NCBI GenBank assembly: GCA_051656605.1
Contig: JBOGCF010000056.1
Span: 124,001 to 188,000, forward strand
Direction of reading: 5' to 3'
DNA: 64,000 nt
Source of the DNA: UBA12018 sp051656605
GTDB lineage: Bacteria; Bacteroidota; Bacteroidia; Bacteroidales; CAMTPD01
The notes beneath the pieces were generated by a model. That model was not told the DNA's origin. It saw only the letters and a list, made by a program, of their open reading frames with translations, and searched no databases. Both the position numbers and the translations under genes were made by a program. Shown here piece by piece: positions 42,467 to 51,848 of the stretch. Each line of letters starts with the position of its first letter. Positions within the stretch are counted from its first letter, which is position 1.

Positions 42467-44215
42467 TTACATTTCAGCCATAACTTCGTCTCGAGCAGCT
42501 TTTACGCAGTCAATTGTGTGACGCATTATTTCCGGACTTACGAAGATATTCATAGGGAATGATTTAATGGCATATATTACAGCTTCCGGATCAGACTCAT
42601 CCGTATTGTATTTGGTAGTTCTGAAGCCTGTGCTGAAACTCATATATGGAGTATATTTACCATTGATTTGTTTGCCGCTACGATACCATTCAAACAATTT
42701 ATCTCCAATTGCTTTAACGATTCGGTTGTGTTTGATAAGTTCACCGCGCAATGCAGGATCGTTCAATTCTTTATCGAATTGTTGTTTAGCATCGATACCT
42801 TCAGGGTAAGGGCGGAACAATGTAATAAATCCGGTATCATCAGGATTTACACAAACCATATCACTTTGATTAGCGATCAAATCATACAAATAGTATTTTG
42901 TTTCAAGAATACCACCGATAATTGCTTGCATACCTTCCATACCGAAATACTTTAAGGTAGCCCAACCTGCCAATGAACCCGAACTTGTACGAGAAACCTC
43001 TAATGTATAGTACATTGGGTTGTATGGAGACCGTACTTGTAGGTAAGCATCGTCACCACGGCGAAGCAATGATTCGAATTCAGTTGCATTCTTATAAACG
43101 AAACAACTACTTACATAAGGAGCCCAACCCACTTTGTGGAAGTCGATACCAATGGCATCTGCATGAATAATATCTTTATATTGTTCCGCGTTTTTCTTCA
43201 AGATAGGAAGAATATGTTCAGAGAATTGAAGCGGATTCTTTTCGAAGTCGTAATGTTTGAAATACAACCAAGACCATCCAACAACGCAGTCTCCATATAG
43301 CAACGCTTTGCCATATCCTTTAGGGTTTGGATATTTATCCATCACTTCACGCACTTTACCAATTGGGTCAAATGCGCTAGCATCCGTTGTACCCATAGTA
43401 CATACAACCAAAGCAACAGGAATACCTTTCGCATGAAGATCTTTCATTACCTCTTCCAAGTGTTGAGGATCCATTTGGTTGGTTTCGTTGTCTGTACGAA
43501 TGTGAATGATATTATCCATACCCAGACCCATCCAGTCTGTCGCGTTTTGTTGTACGTAGTGCGATTGTTGAGAACACAATACTTTCGCATCAGTTCTGAT
43601 ACCTTTGGTTCTTGAGTCTGGTAAAACTCTGGTCAATGCATATTTAACGGCATACGTCCAACAGCCACCACCGCCCCAAGTATAAATTGCGCCGGTTGCT
43701 GTAGGATCCCATCCGATCAGGTTCCCAATCATACCTGCTGTTTCAAGCTCTGCTTTATGTACATTCCAAGAGTATTCACCTTCAAGAATATTCGGAGAGA
43801 ATACTTGGCTAAGCATCGAAGCAACGATGCCGGCAGTATTCGCTTGAGGGATAACATTACACATTGTTAGCGGATTGCCCCAGTTAGGAGCACCTTGGAA
43901 TAGATCAATAACGTCGTCAATAACACGATCAATAGATTCTCCTTTTTCTTGGATCTTTACATTCTTAACCTCAGGATAAGAGTATTGAAGTTTGGTGTTT
44001 GTGCCAAGATAGGCCGGACCGTTTTCTGTTGGTTTTAGTTGGTCAATCTTTTCTACAGCTTTCTTTAGTGTTTCGGCTAATGGATCAGCTGTTCCTCTGA
44101 ATGGAGAAGGAAACTCACCGGTCATTATTTTGCGATAGGCTGCCCATTTAGGTGCTTTTTCAGAGATTTGTCCGTCTTTCCAGATCTCTTCAAATTTCTT
44201 AGTCTTGTTGTCCAT
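42467..44215 (-). CDS. PLP-dependent amino-acid decarboxylase (group II), substrate unknown
   Basis: A 582-residue PLP enzyme of the group II decarboxylase superfamily. It carries PQANTAGIVASMLSQVFSPN near the N-terminal part, TWGGGGCWTYAVKYAL at the cofactor phosphate region, and IGIDFHKVGWAPYVSS with the likely PLP lysine (HK). Where GadB-like enzymes have HVDAA, this protein reads YGDCVVGW, so the pyridine-contacting Asp may be retained but its setting is different. It is about 100 residues longer than GadB. It is followed by an antiporter gene and preceded by an MFS gene, which suggests an acid-resistance or metabolite cycle with a substrate other than glutamate, such as aspartate or an aromatic amino acid; none can be assigned. 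Confidence 0.83.
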   Translation of the reverse strand: MDNKTKKFEEIWKDGQISEKAPKWAAYRKIMTGEFPSPFRGTADPLAETLKKAVEKIDQLKPTENGPAYLGTNTKLQYSYPEVKNVKIQEKGESIDRVIDDVIDLFQGAPNWGNPLTMCNVIPQANTAGIVASMLSQVFSPNILEGEYSWNVHKAELETAGMIGNLIGWDPTATGAIYTWGGGGCWTYAVKYALTRVLPDSRTKGIRTDAKVLCSQQSHYVQQNATDWMGLGMDNIIHIRTDNETNQMDPQHLEEVMKDLHAKGIPVALVVCTMGTTDASAFDPIGKVREVMDKYPNPKGYGKALLYGDCVVGWSWLYFKHYDFEKNPLQFSEHILPILKKNAEQYKDIIHADAIGIDFHKVGWAPYVSSCFVYKNATEFESLLRRGDDAYLQVRSPYNPMYYTLEVSRTSSGSLAGWATLKYFGMEGMQAIIGGILETKYYLYDLIANQSDMVCVNPDDTGFITLFRPYPEGIDAKQQFDKELNDPALRGELIKHNRIVKAIGDKLFEWYRSGKQINGKYTPYMSFSTGFRTTKYNTDESDPEAVIYAIKSFPMNIFVSPEIMRHTIDCVKAARDEVMAEM

Positions 44216-44348
44216 AACGTAATAAATTAGTGGTTTTAAAGCGTCCTTACGAACGTGTATATATAACGTTTGTTGTATACTTTCGGTTTTTAAAAGGATA
44301 TAAGATTGTACTTCTTTAAACTCCTTTTTATTCTTTGTTAAAATAGAT

Positions 44349-45602
44349 TTACTTGATAGAGCTTGATGCAGAAAAAACAGTAGAATGTCTTTTCATATAT
44401 GCAAATACAGCAATTGCGATCGCAAAGGCTCCATTTAATATAAACGGAAATAATTCGCTGTGCTGATCAAAAATGAATTGGAACGCGTCCACAATAAATG
44501 GACACAATAAAATAGCCAGATAGTTTGTCGACATCACAAAGGCCAAAGCCAATACAGCCTTATCATGACGCGCAGTCAAGGTTGTCTTGTCATAAATAAG
44601 CGGTTGCATAATACCATATCCGCTACCTACCATAAATACACCCAATGCGATGATAAAAATTGATTTGAAAATAACGATTAAGAAGAGTCCGATCGCTATT
44701 TCGGCAAAGCTGAAAGCAAGTACTTTATTTTGGAGAACTTTGATGATTTTATCAATGAATAAACCGGGTAGCATCATTGCAAGGAAAAACAATGAAATCA
44801 TGGAACCCGAGTAAGAGCTGTTTAATTTATAATCCTGAATAACGAAAGGAAGATTAAACGAAACAACAAGAACCAAGTAGGTTGCTAGAAAATACACGAT
44901 CATAAGTCCGGCAAGCGCTTGTTTATTAATCGCTTCTCCCGGTTTCAAAAGTGGCGATTCTACAATCGGTTGGGCAGGTTGTTTGTTATTCTTTTCTTCT
45001 TGTCCGATATAATGTACGTTGTTTTTAGCAAGAGTACTGTCCTTTAAGTAGTATGACAGTAATAAAGCAGCAGCAGGAATTAAATACACGACAAAAGGAT
45101 AATGCCAATTATAGTTTGCCAACCAGCCGGTAAGGAAAGTCGCTAGTACCAATGTCAGGTTTGTAATCGACGAGCTGAAACCCAACTGTTTTGTTCTGTA
45201 TTTGCCCACGAAGAAGTCGGCAATCAATCCGGTAGAAAGTGGTATCACCATTCCGGCTCCCACACCGAGCAAACAACTGATCAAGATCAGCTCCAACATA
45301 CTATTTGCAAAGAAATAAAGAATACCACTGGCAAGAAAGATCGCAAGACCAATCATTAATATAGTTGTTTTGTCTTTACTCTCACTCAACTTACCTGAAA
45401 GTAAAACAAACGGAATAATCAGTAGAGAAGGGAGTGAAGTAAGCATCTGTATTTCCAGATCAGATACATGCGGAAATATTTTATCCAAGTCGCCCAAAAT
45501 AGGAGACACAGCCAATCCGGGAAGCGAAGTAATGGCCGAAATAGACCAAATAGCAATAAGGGTCATCAATGGAATAGTACCTTGACCAGTTTGTATTCTC
45601 AT
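44349..45602 (-). CDS. MFS-family permease
   Basis: About 417 residues from ATG 45602; a TTG nine bases earlier is in frame but less likely to be the start. Twelve hydrophobic segments are present, with the MFS inter-helix loop motif SGKLSESKDKTTILMIG after TM2 and a hydrophilic central loop (about 190-220, DSTLAKNNVHYIGQEEKNNK). The family exports or imports small solutes. It lies upstream of the unusual decarboxylase (133-base gap), both on the minus strand, so it could move a related metabolite; the substrate is unknown. The acidic/basic loops give no further clue. Confidence 0.87.
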   Translation of the reverse strand: MRIQTGQGTIPLMTLIAIWSISAITSLPGLAVSPILGDLDKIFPHVSDLEIQMLTSLPSLLIIPFVLLSGKLSESKDKTTILMIGLAIFLASGILYFFANSMLELILISCLLGVGAGMVIPLSTGLIADFFVGKYRTKQLGFSSSITNLTLVLATFLTGWLANYNWHYPFVVYLIPAAALLLSYYLKDSTLAKNNVHYIGQEEKNNKQPAQPIVESPLLKPGEAINKQALAGLMIVYFLATYLVLVVSFNLPFVIQDYKLNSSYSGSMISLFFLAMMLPGLFIDKIIKVLQNKVLAFSFAEIAIGLFLIVIFKSIFIIALGVFMVGSGYGIMQPLIYDKTTLTARHDKAVLALAFVMSTNYLAILLCPFIVDAFQFIFDQHSELFPFILNGAFAIAIAVFAYMKRHSTVFSASSSIK

Positions 45603-45735
45603 AACGTACAAGTTTAAATAACAAAATTTGTTCTCTCTCTATATAAGCTGAAACTTATCTGTGAATGAAACACAATTAATAGTTCAAAGTTGTATATTTT
45701 ATGAAAGCTTAAAAGATTAAACTAATTGTATAGAC

Positions 45736-45778
45736 ACAAAAAATCCCTCCCGAAAATGAATGCTTCAGGAGGGATGTA
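45736..45778 (-). terminator. Terminator of M60 peptidase gene
   Basis: ATCCCTCC (45743-45750) pairs with GGAGGGAT (45768-45775); on the minus strand the hairpin is followed by TTTTTTG. Confidence 0.75.
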
Positions 45779-45795
45779 TCAGAAAAGTATTGTCG

Positions 45796-47328
45796 TTATT
45801 CTACGATACGCGTAATATCTGTCGTTGGTTTCGGATAACCTTTACTCTTGATATATGCTTTGGTTGCGTCTACCATCTCTTGCGATATCGAGTAGTTGTA
45901 CTCGGCATAGTCGTTGAGGGCGATATCGCCTGTCCAAAAGAAGCCCCACTTGTCGAAGAAGTCGGTCAGGTCTAGTTTTGCCACATCGCAACAGATCTCT
46001 ACAAACTCAAACTGATTCTTGATCGCATCGTTACCGGTGCCGGCATCGGGACGATTACGCATCTCTTCCATCACGTCGGCATAGAAATCAGGCTTGTTGT
46101 TTTGCGAGAAATAAAGATGCAACTGCCAGAACGGAACCAAGCGGTCGAATACATCCGTGCCGTCAAGCAGCGATTTCTTAGGACTCGCGTCAATGATGTT
46201 TTTACGTGCCGAAGCATAATTCTTTTGGTTCTTGATACGGCTCTCGTTGCCCATCATCGCACCGGTATATAGTGAGAAGATATTGTTGCTCACCTCTGTC
46301 ATACCGCCCCACGTCATTTGTGGCGACATTTGCAATACGTGACCAACCTCATGGCTAAAGCCCCAGCAAGGATCCCCCGATATTACCACACTCGGATCAG
46401 CTACCATGCGCATTGTGCCCGCATCGCCCAGATACGCCACGCCGTCACCATCGCGAAACATGTAGTAATTGAAGTTTACACGCGCCAAGATTCTGTTCTT
46501 CGGAACTTTGTTGTACTTTACCAGTCCGTTCAATACATACATGTGATTCAGCATCGTATCGTAATTGCTGATCAGGTCTACCCCTTTGCCGCGTGTATAT
46601 TGGTTGAACCATTCTACCGGATACGCCACTTGAATGTGCTTTCCGCGCGCATCCATTACGGGGCTTACAGCATTATCCAATAGTTTGTTCCAGTCGTCGT
46701 TGTTGTGCTTTGCAATATCGAAGTATCCGTTAACCTTACCGGTAGGGAAGTGCACCGCAATGCGGGGAGCCGCTTCTGCGTTATCGTCAAAATAATCCAC
46801 ATATACATTGCCGCCTTTTTCCACTTGGATGATATTGACACCTTCGCTCAGTGGGATCTCTTGTTTGAATAGTCCCCAGCCATCTGGGTCTTCAGTGGGT
46901 TTGATCCCTTCGGCAGGCTTGCGCATCCAATTCGGAACAAGCAATCCAATCTTCTTACCATTGGTAGGGCCCACAATCACGGTGTGCTCTCCGGCATCCA
47001 GATACATTCCGGTAATATTTTCGTATCGGCTAAACCCGTCGCCGAATTTAAGGGTTTTACCTAAAGCAGCAGGCGAAGGATAGGCTTCGTAGCTAGTGCA
47101 GCGGTATTCGGTCTCATAATTGTTGTTGAGAAGCTTTTCGGCCACCTCTTTCATCAACGGACTTTTAAAGTCGGCCAGCGTCGCGGCGTCCACATTGTCT
47201 TTTAGTGCGCCACACGAAGCATCGGTAAAGTACTGCATATCGCTCGAGATTGCTTCGCCGGGCGTAAGCGTTCGCGAACAACTCATAAGCATCATAAAGA
47301 GAGAAACTGTTAGCAATAATTGTTTCAT
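45796..47328 (-). CDS. M60-family (enhancin-like) metallopeptidase lipoprotein
   Basis: A 510-residue protein with a lipoprotein signal (MKQLLLTVSLFMMLMSC, Cys about residue 17). The M60 zinc signature HExxH with a downstream Glu is seen in GFSHEVGHVLQMSPQMTWGGMTEVSNN. An N-terminal beta-sandwich region (about 100-210) corresponds to the M60 accessory domain. M60 proteins cleave mucins or other glycoproteins and are common in host-associated Bacteroidales, which matches the GH2 and GH92 enzymes nearby. The gene is divergent from the MATE exporter gene and has its own terminator. Substrate is inferred only. Confidence 0.9.
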   Translation of the reverse strand: MKQLLLTVSLFMMLMSCSRTLTPGEAISSDMQYFTDASCGALKDNVDAATLADFKSPLMKEVAEKLLNNNYETEYRCTSYEAYPSPAALGKTLKFGDGFSRYENITGMYLDAGEHTVIVGPTNGKKIGLLVPNWMRKPAEGIKPTEDPDGWGLFKQEIPLSEGVNIIQVEKGGNVYVDYFDDNAEAAPRIAVHFPTGKVNGYFDIAKHNNDDWNKLLDNAVSPVMDARGKHIQVAYPVEWFNQYTRGKGVDLISNYDTMLNHMYVLNGLVKYNKVPKNRILARVNFNYYMFRDGDGVAYLGDAGTMRMVADPSVVISGDPCWGFSHEVGHVLQMSPQMTWGGMTEVSNNIFSLYTGAMMGNESRIKNQKNYASARKNIIDASPKKSLLDGTDVFDRLVPFWQLHLYFSQNNKPDFYADVMEEMRNRPDAGTGNDAIKNQFEFVEICCDVAKLDLTDFFDKWGFFWTGDIALNDYAEYNYSISQEMVDATKAYIKSKGYPKPTTDITRIVE

Positions 47329-47392
47329 GGATATATATTTAAAGTTAAATGTAAAAAATCGTATTAGACTGTATTTTGCAAAAGTAGTGCAT

Positions 47393-47400
47393 TATATTTG
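47393..47400 (+). promoter_or_regulatory. -7 promoter box TATATTTG for MATE gene
   Basis: An exact -7 consensus 28 bases before the ATG at 47429. A TTTG upstream (47375-47378) is only 14 bp away, closer than usual, so only the -7 box is well supported. Confidence 0.5.
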
Positions 47401-47428
47401 TTTACTAAATAAACGCGAACAATAAATT

Positions 47429-48775
47429 ATGAACATAACGCTTCCTGTCAAGAAAGAAACCGAGCAGTTGATCCGATTAGCGCTCCCTATTATCCTATCT
47501 TCTTTACTGCAAATGACCTACAACATCATCGACATGATCTGGGTAGGACATTTGGGAAGCGCCGAGATCGCCGCGGTAGGAACGGCGGGCTTTTATATCA
47601 AACTAGGCTGGGCCATATCGAGTGTCATTACGATGGGAGCAATGGTATTGGTATCGCACAATGTAGGATCTAACGATAAGCGGGCACTGCAAACCTATAT
47701 ATCCACTTCGGTCAATGCCATTATCGCAATGGGAGCCCTCTATTCCTTGGTCATGCTTTTCCTGCCTCAATACCTGATCGGATTCTTCAAAATAGAGAGC
47801 ATGCAGGTGAATACGCTAGCCGAGACTTATTTAAAGATCAGTTCGGTTTCGGTAATCCTGTCTTTTCTCAACCTGCTTTTCACCTCGATTCTCAATGCCC
47901 ACGGTAAGACGAAGCTCTCTTTTCGTTCGGTACTTTACGGCAACATCATCAATATCATTCTCGATCCGCTCTTTATCATTGTACTCGACGGAGGCGTAGC
48001 CGGTGCCGCATGGGCAACGGTGATCTCGCAGTTGGGTTCGTCCGTTTACTTCTTTTACATCATCTACAAGCAAGACCTGATCAGCATCAAATGGCTTGAT
48101 TTTAGTTGGATTTCCCTCGGTAAACTGATCAAGATCGGTTCGTCCGTTGCCATACAACGCATCTTATTTACGCTGATTGCCATTGTAATCGGGCGTATCG
48201 TAGCGGGTTGGGGTACCGACGCCATCGCTGCGCAAAAGCTGGGACTTCAGGTCGAATCCATTTCGTTTTTGCTGATGGGCGGATTGATGCAATCCACCTC
48301 CATCATGACCGGTCAGAGCTTTGGTGCCAAGAAATATGCAGAAATCGAACAGATCTATCGTTCGGGATTGAAAACCGCCGCATGGATCGGTCTTGTTACC
48401 ACGCTGATTTTTGTGATCTTTCCCGACCAACTCCTACTTATCTTTGTGCGCGATCCGCAAACCATTGCTATGGGACGTTCGTACCTGATTATCGTGGGTC
48501 TGTCGCAACTCTTTATGTGCTTGGAAATGCTTACCGCCGGAACCTACAACGGGCAAGGGCTTACCAAATATCCGGCCACGGTAAGCGTGGTGTTTACATC
48601 GCTGCGTATCCCGTTGGCATTATACCTGGGGCACGAAACCTCACTCGGTATCGATGGTGTGTGGTGGAGTATTTCGATCACCAGCATGATGAAGGGCGTC
48701 GTTTTGTATTTCCTTTATCGCAAGCGCAACGCACAACTGCACGAGTTGGCCGCGGCGCACAATCAACCGCAATAA
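47429..48775 (+). CDS. MATE-family multidrug/toxin efflux transporter
   Basis: A 448-residue protein with twelve hydrophobic helices and the MATE landmarks LALPIILSSLLQMTYNIIDMIWVGHLGSAEIAAVG in part at the N-terminus (LGSAEIAAVGTAG), and the mid-protein QSTSIMTGQSFGAKKY, an intracellular-loop motif. These exporters remove drugs or metabolites using Na+ or H+ gradients. The gene is followed closely (20 bases) by gshAB, so the two are probably co-transcribed; a link with glutathione conjugate export is possible but not shown. Codons look more G/C-rich at third positions than in the 22-45 kb island. Confidence 0.92.
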   Translation: MNITLPVKKETEQLIRLALPIILSSLLQMTYNIIDMIWVGHLGSAEIAAVGTAGFYIKLGWAISSVITMGAMVLVSHNVGSNDKRALQTYISTSVNAIIAMGALYSLVMLFLPQYLIGFFKIESMQVNTLAETYLKISSVSVILSFLNLLFTSILNAHGKTKLSFRSVLYGNIINIILDPLFIIVLDGGVAGAAWATVISQLGSSVYFFYIIYKQDLISIKWLDFSWISLGKLIKIGSSVAIQRILFTLIAIVIGRIVAGWGTDAIAAQKLGLQVESISFLLMGGLMQSTSIMTGQSFGAKKYAEIEQIYRSGLKTAAWIGLVTTLIFVIFPDQLLLIFVRDPQTIAMGRSYLIIVGLSQLFMCLEMLTAGTYNGQGLTKYPATVSVVFTSLRIPLALYLGHETSLGIDGVWWSISITSMMKGVVLYFLYRKRNAQLHELAAAHNQPQ

Positions 48776-48796
48776 TAACCGCTAATCAATATAACA

Positions 48797-51100
48797 ATGA
48801 CAAACCCTGAACAAAACAAATCCTTCAAACAATGGGAGCACTTGTTGCTCAAAGGTAAGTTTGGTCTTGAGAAAGAAAACGTACGCGTCAATGCAGACGG
48901 CACGTTGGCACTCTCTACACACCCCGACGTGTTTGGCGACAAAGGTAAGAACCCCTATATTACTACCGACTTTTCCGAAAGTCAGATCGAAATGATCACA
49001 CCACCGCTACCCAGTGTGGCCGAGGCGCTTGGCTTTATGGAAACACTGCACGACGTGGTTACCGAACACATCGGCGACGAATACCTGTGGCCGCAAAGTC
49101 TTCCACCGCTTTTGCCCGACGAGAAAGAGATTCCCATTGCCCGCTATACCGAACAAGATAAAGAGCTGGAGATCTACCGCGAAACCATTGCCCGCATTTA
49201 TGGCAAACACCGCCAACTGATCTCGGGCATCCATTTCAACTATTCGCTCCCTGAGGAGTTGCTCGAGGCGTTGTTGCATACCGGCGCGTTTGGTAATACG
49301 ATCAAAGAAGTGCGCGAACAAGTATATCTGAAAATGGTGCGCAACTTTATGCGTTATCGCTGGATACTGGTTTGGCTCTACGGCGAGTCGCCTCTGGCCG
49401 AAGATAGCTTCGAAGTGGTTTCTTTAAAGACCGGAGAAAAGCAACCCATGAAGTGTGGCGTGAGCATCAGCCTTCGCACTGGGCCGCTGGGCTACCGCAA
49501 CAAAGAAGAGTTTGTGCTCGATTATTACAGCATCGAGGCGTATGAGCGTGAGATTGCCACGATAGTGGAAGAAGGTCGTCTCAACAGTACCAAAGAACTC
49601 TATTTGCCGTTGCGCATGAAGTTCTTGGAGAAAGATAACGGAGCGCCGTCGTATCTCGAAGTGCGACTGCTCGATCTGGATCCGTTCACCAAGTCGGGCG
49701 TATCCTCACATGCCATCTACTTTTCGCACATGCTATTAATATATGCGTTGCTCAAAGAAGAAACCACCCGTTTCGATGCCGAAGAGCAATTCAAGGCAAC
49801 GTGCAAGCAAGACAATGCTTCGTGCTATGGGCGTTGCTTGAAGCGTCGTTTCCCATGCGAGGTCTCGGAACATACAACCATTGCCGACGACGCGCGCGAA
49901 CTCATCAACGATATGGTTTCGGTATTTGATGCGTACGGTGTGTTGAAAAATGACTTGTATCGCAGCGAAATGGAGCATAACATCCAGTTGGCACAAGAAC
50001 CCGAATCGCGCGACGGGGTAAAGCTTTTCAAGGCAATCAAGCAAGACGGCTTTGTGGCTTTCCACATGAAGAAAGCCGAAGAGCACCGCCAACAAACCGC
50101 TCGTGAGGGATATCGCTTCTTTGGTCTCGAAGACATGGAGATGTCTACTCAATTGCTACTCAAAGCGGCCTTGCTCAAAGGCGTTTGCTTCGAAATTGTA
50201 GACCGAAAGGAAAACTTTGTGCGCCTGTATAACCACGCGAAAGAAGAATATGTGATGCAGGCTACCAAGACGTCGCTCGATAACTATGTTTCGGTGTTGA
50301 TGATGGAGAATAAGGTGGTTACGAAAAAGGTACTCGACAAAGCGGGCATACGTACGCCGCAAGGTCGTGAGTATTATTCGGCAGACGAAGCTTTGCTCGA
50401 CTTCGAATACTTTCGGGGCAAAGCGATTGTAATCAAACCGAAGTCGACCAATTTTGGTTTGGGCATCTCCATCCTCAAAGTGAATGAAGACCGGGAAGAC
50501 TTTGCCACCGGCTTGCAAATTGCTTTTGAGCACGACAATACCATCTTGATCGAAGAGTTTGTCGCTGGCCGCGAATTCCGATTCTTCTTAATAGACAACG
50601 AAGTGGTGGGTATCTTGCACCGTGTTCCGGCAAACGTGGTGGGCAACGGTGTGTTTACGATTGCCGAATTGATTGATCGCAAGAATGAAGATCCGTTGCG
50701 CGGCAAAGGCTATCGCACGCCGCTCGAGAAAATTCGCAAAGGTCGTGAAGAAGAGCTTTTCCTCAAGCAGCAAGGGCTTACCTTTGATAGTGTGCCGGGG
50801 ATGAACGAAATGGTTTATCTGCGCGAGAACTCCAACATCAGTACCGGCGGAGACAGCATCGACTTTACCGACGAGATTCATCCTTCGTACAAAGCAATCG
50901 CGGTGGAGGCGGCCAAAGCAATGCACGTGCGCATTACGGGACTCGATATGATGATTCCTGACATTACGGCGCCGGCAGATGAAACAAATTACGCCATCAT
51001 TGAAATGAACTTCAATCCCGCCATTCACATCCACTGCTATCCTTACAAAGGAATCAACAGACATTTGAATGATAAAATCCTTGCGGCACTAGGCTTTTAA
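48797..51100 (+). CDS. gshAB: Bifunctional glutamate-cysteine ligase/glutathione synthetase
   Basis: A 767-residue fusion enzyme (GshAB, also called GshF) that makes glutathione in two ATP-dependent steps. The N-terminal half (about 1-440) is the GshA part, with KFGLEKENVRV, ITTDFSESQIEMITP and SLRTGPLGYRN; the C-terminal half (about 480-767) is an ATP-grasp ligase with VIKPKSTNFGLGIS and the magnesium-site segment AIIEMNFNPAIHIH. The length matches the known fusion family. It follows the MATE gene by 20 bases. A weak terminator hairpin follows. Glutathione synthesis is unusual among anaerobes and would fit defence against oxidative or acid stress. Confidence 0.96.
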   Translation: MTNPEQNKSFKQWEHLLLKGKFGLEKENVRVNADGTLALSTHPDVFGDKGKNPYITTDFSESQIEMITPPLPSVAEALGFMETLHDVVTEHIGDEYLWPQSLPPLLPDEKEIPIARYTEQDKELEIYRETIARIYGKHRQLISGIHFNYSLPEELLEALLHTGAFGNTIKEVREQVYLKMVRNFMRYRWILVWLYGESPLAEDSFEVVSLKTGEKQPMKCGVSISLRTGPLGYRNKEEFVLDYYSIEAYEREIATIVEEGRLNSTKELYLPLRMKFLEKDNGAPSYLEVRLLDLDPFTKSGVSSHAIYFSHMLLIYALLKEETTRFDAEEQFKATCKQDNASCYGRCLKRRFPCEVSEHTTIADDARELINDMVSVFDAYGVLKNDLYRSEMEHNIQLAQEPESRDGVKLFKAIKQDGFVAFHMKKAEEHRQQTAREGYRFFGLEDMEMSTQLLLKAALLKGVCFEIVDRKENFVRLYNHAKEEYVMQATKTSLDNYVSVLMMENKVVTKKVLDKAGIRTPQGREYYSADEALLDFEYFRGKAIVIKPKSTNFGLGISILKVNEDREDFATGLQIAFEHDNTILIEEFVAGREFRFFLIDNEVVGILHRVPANVVGNGVFTIAELIDRKNEDPLRGKGYRTPLEKIRKGREEELFLKQQGLTFDSVPGMNEMVYLRENSNISTGGDSIDFTDEIHPSYKAIAVEAAKAMHVRITGLDMMIPDITAPADETNYAIIEMNFNPAIHIHCYPYKGINRHLNDKILAALGF

Positions 51101-51562
51101 GCCGGATACCGAAAGACAACTTCATACATGCGCTAAGTATTTTAGCAGCGGATTTATAAGCAGCACCGCAGCGGGCTATAGGAAACATAACGGCGGGTTT
51201 ATAGACAGTTTTTATTTAAAGGAAAGTCTATAAGCCCGTTGCTTATTGTATATTTTCATTTCTTGTACTTGGTGCTCTTGTGAACCGTGAAAACAGTTGC
51301 GATGCCTCGAAAAGCCCCTTTTTGCTCCGGATGCTCTCTTTTTCTTACAAAAAAGAATCTGACAGATTGCCGCCCGAAACGCCTGTTGCCATAACACAAT
51401 CCCTGCGGCCTTATCGAGAACTTCAAAACGGCGTATCAAATCGATCACAACACACCGCTTCGAACAACATCCTGCAAAACTCAACTCCGCCACAGTAGCG
51501 TGGAGCAAGACCGTGGCGAGTAATCATACAGACGTAAGCCCCTCACGGCGTTCACGCACAAA
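51101..51562. other. Gene-free stretch before array 2
   Basis: Contains a terminator-like hairpin (51194-51238) and a relatively G/C-rich stretch (51260-51560) without a convincing coding frame: the open frames on either strand are short, have no recognisable domain and no translation start context. A decayed gene is possible but cannot be supported. Confidence 0.5.
51194..51245 (+). terminator. Terminator-like hairpin after gshAB
   Basis: CGGGTTTATAGAC (51194-51206) pairs with GTCTATAAGCCCG (51226-51238, one G-T), followed by TTGCTTATTG. The T content is modest. Confidence 0.5.
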
Positions 51563-51848
51563 GTCTTTACCAATACCCTTTGCGTTATGCATGAAAACGT
51601 TTTTCGTTTTCCCCGAAGACTGTTTTCACTCTTCGTTATGATTGCGCGCACTCTTCACTATGAATGAAAAAACTCTTCGTGGTGACTGAAAATACTCTTC
51701 CCGAAGACTATATTTAGTCTCCTCAAAAACCTAGTTTAGTCTTTCCGAGAAGTAAATGACCTTTTTTCAAGAACCAAACAAGCTTTTTTTGCAAACCAAG
51801 TGAGGTATTTACTCCCACCAAGCATGCTTTTTGCGCAGATTCCTCATT
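51563..51848. repeat. 22-bp-period degenerate repeat array (array 2)
   Basis: Units of exactly 22 bases can be read from 51563 to 51848 (starts 51563, 51585, 51607, 51629, 51651, 51673, 51695, 51717, 51739, 51761, 51783, 51805, 51827). The unit start is CTCTTC at 51629, 51651, 51673 and 51695, drifting to GTCTCC, GTCTTT, CTTTTT and GTATTT further right. The best part is 51607-51760. Units 51607 and 51695 share CCCGAAGACT at the same phase. The unit at 51651 matches array 1 at 15396 closely (ACTCTTCACTATRAAYGAA). There is no coding frame, as 22 is not divisible by 3, and no cas or transposase gene nearby. The function is unknown. Confidence 0.78.

Noticed and set aside
51212..51508. A 98-codon minus-strand ORF
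   Set aside because: Short, basic, no domain, overlaps a terminator-like hairpin; no start context. Probably chance or decayed sequence.
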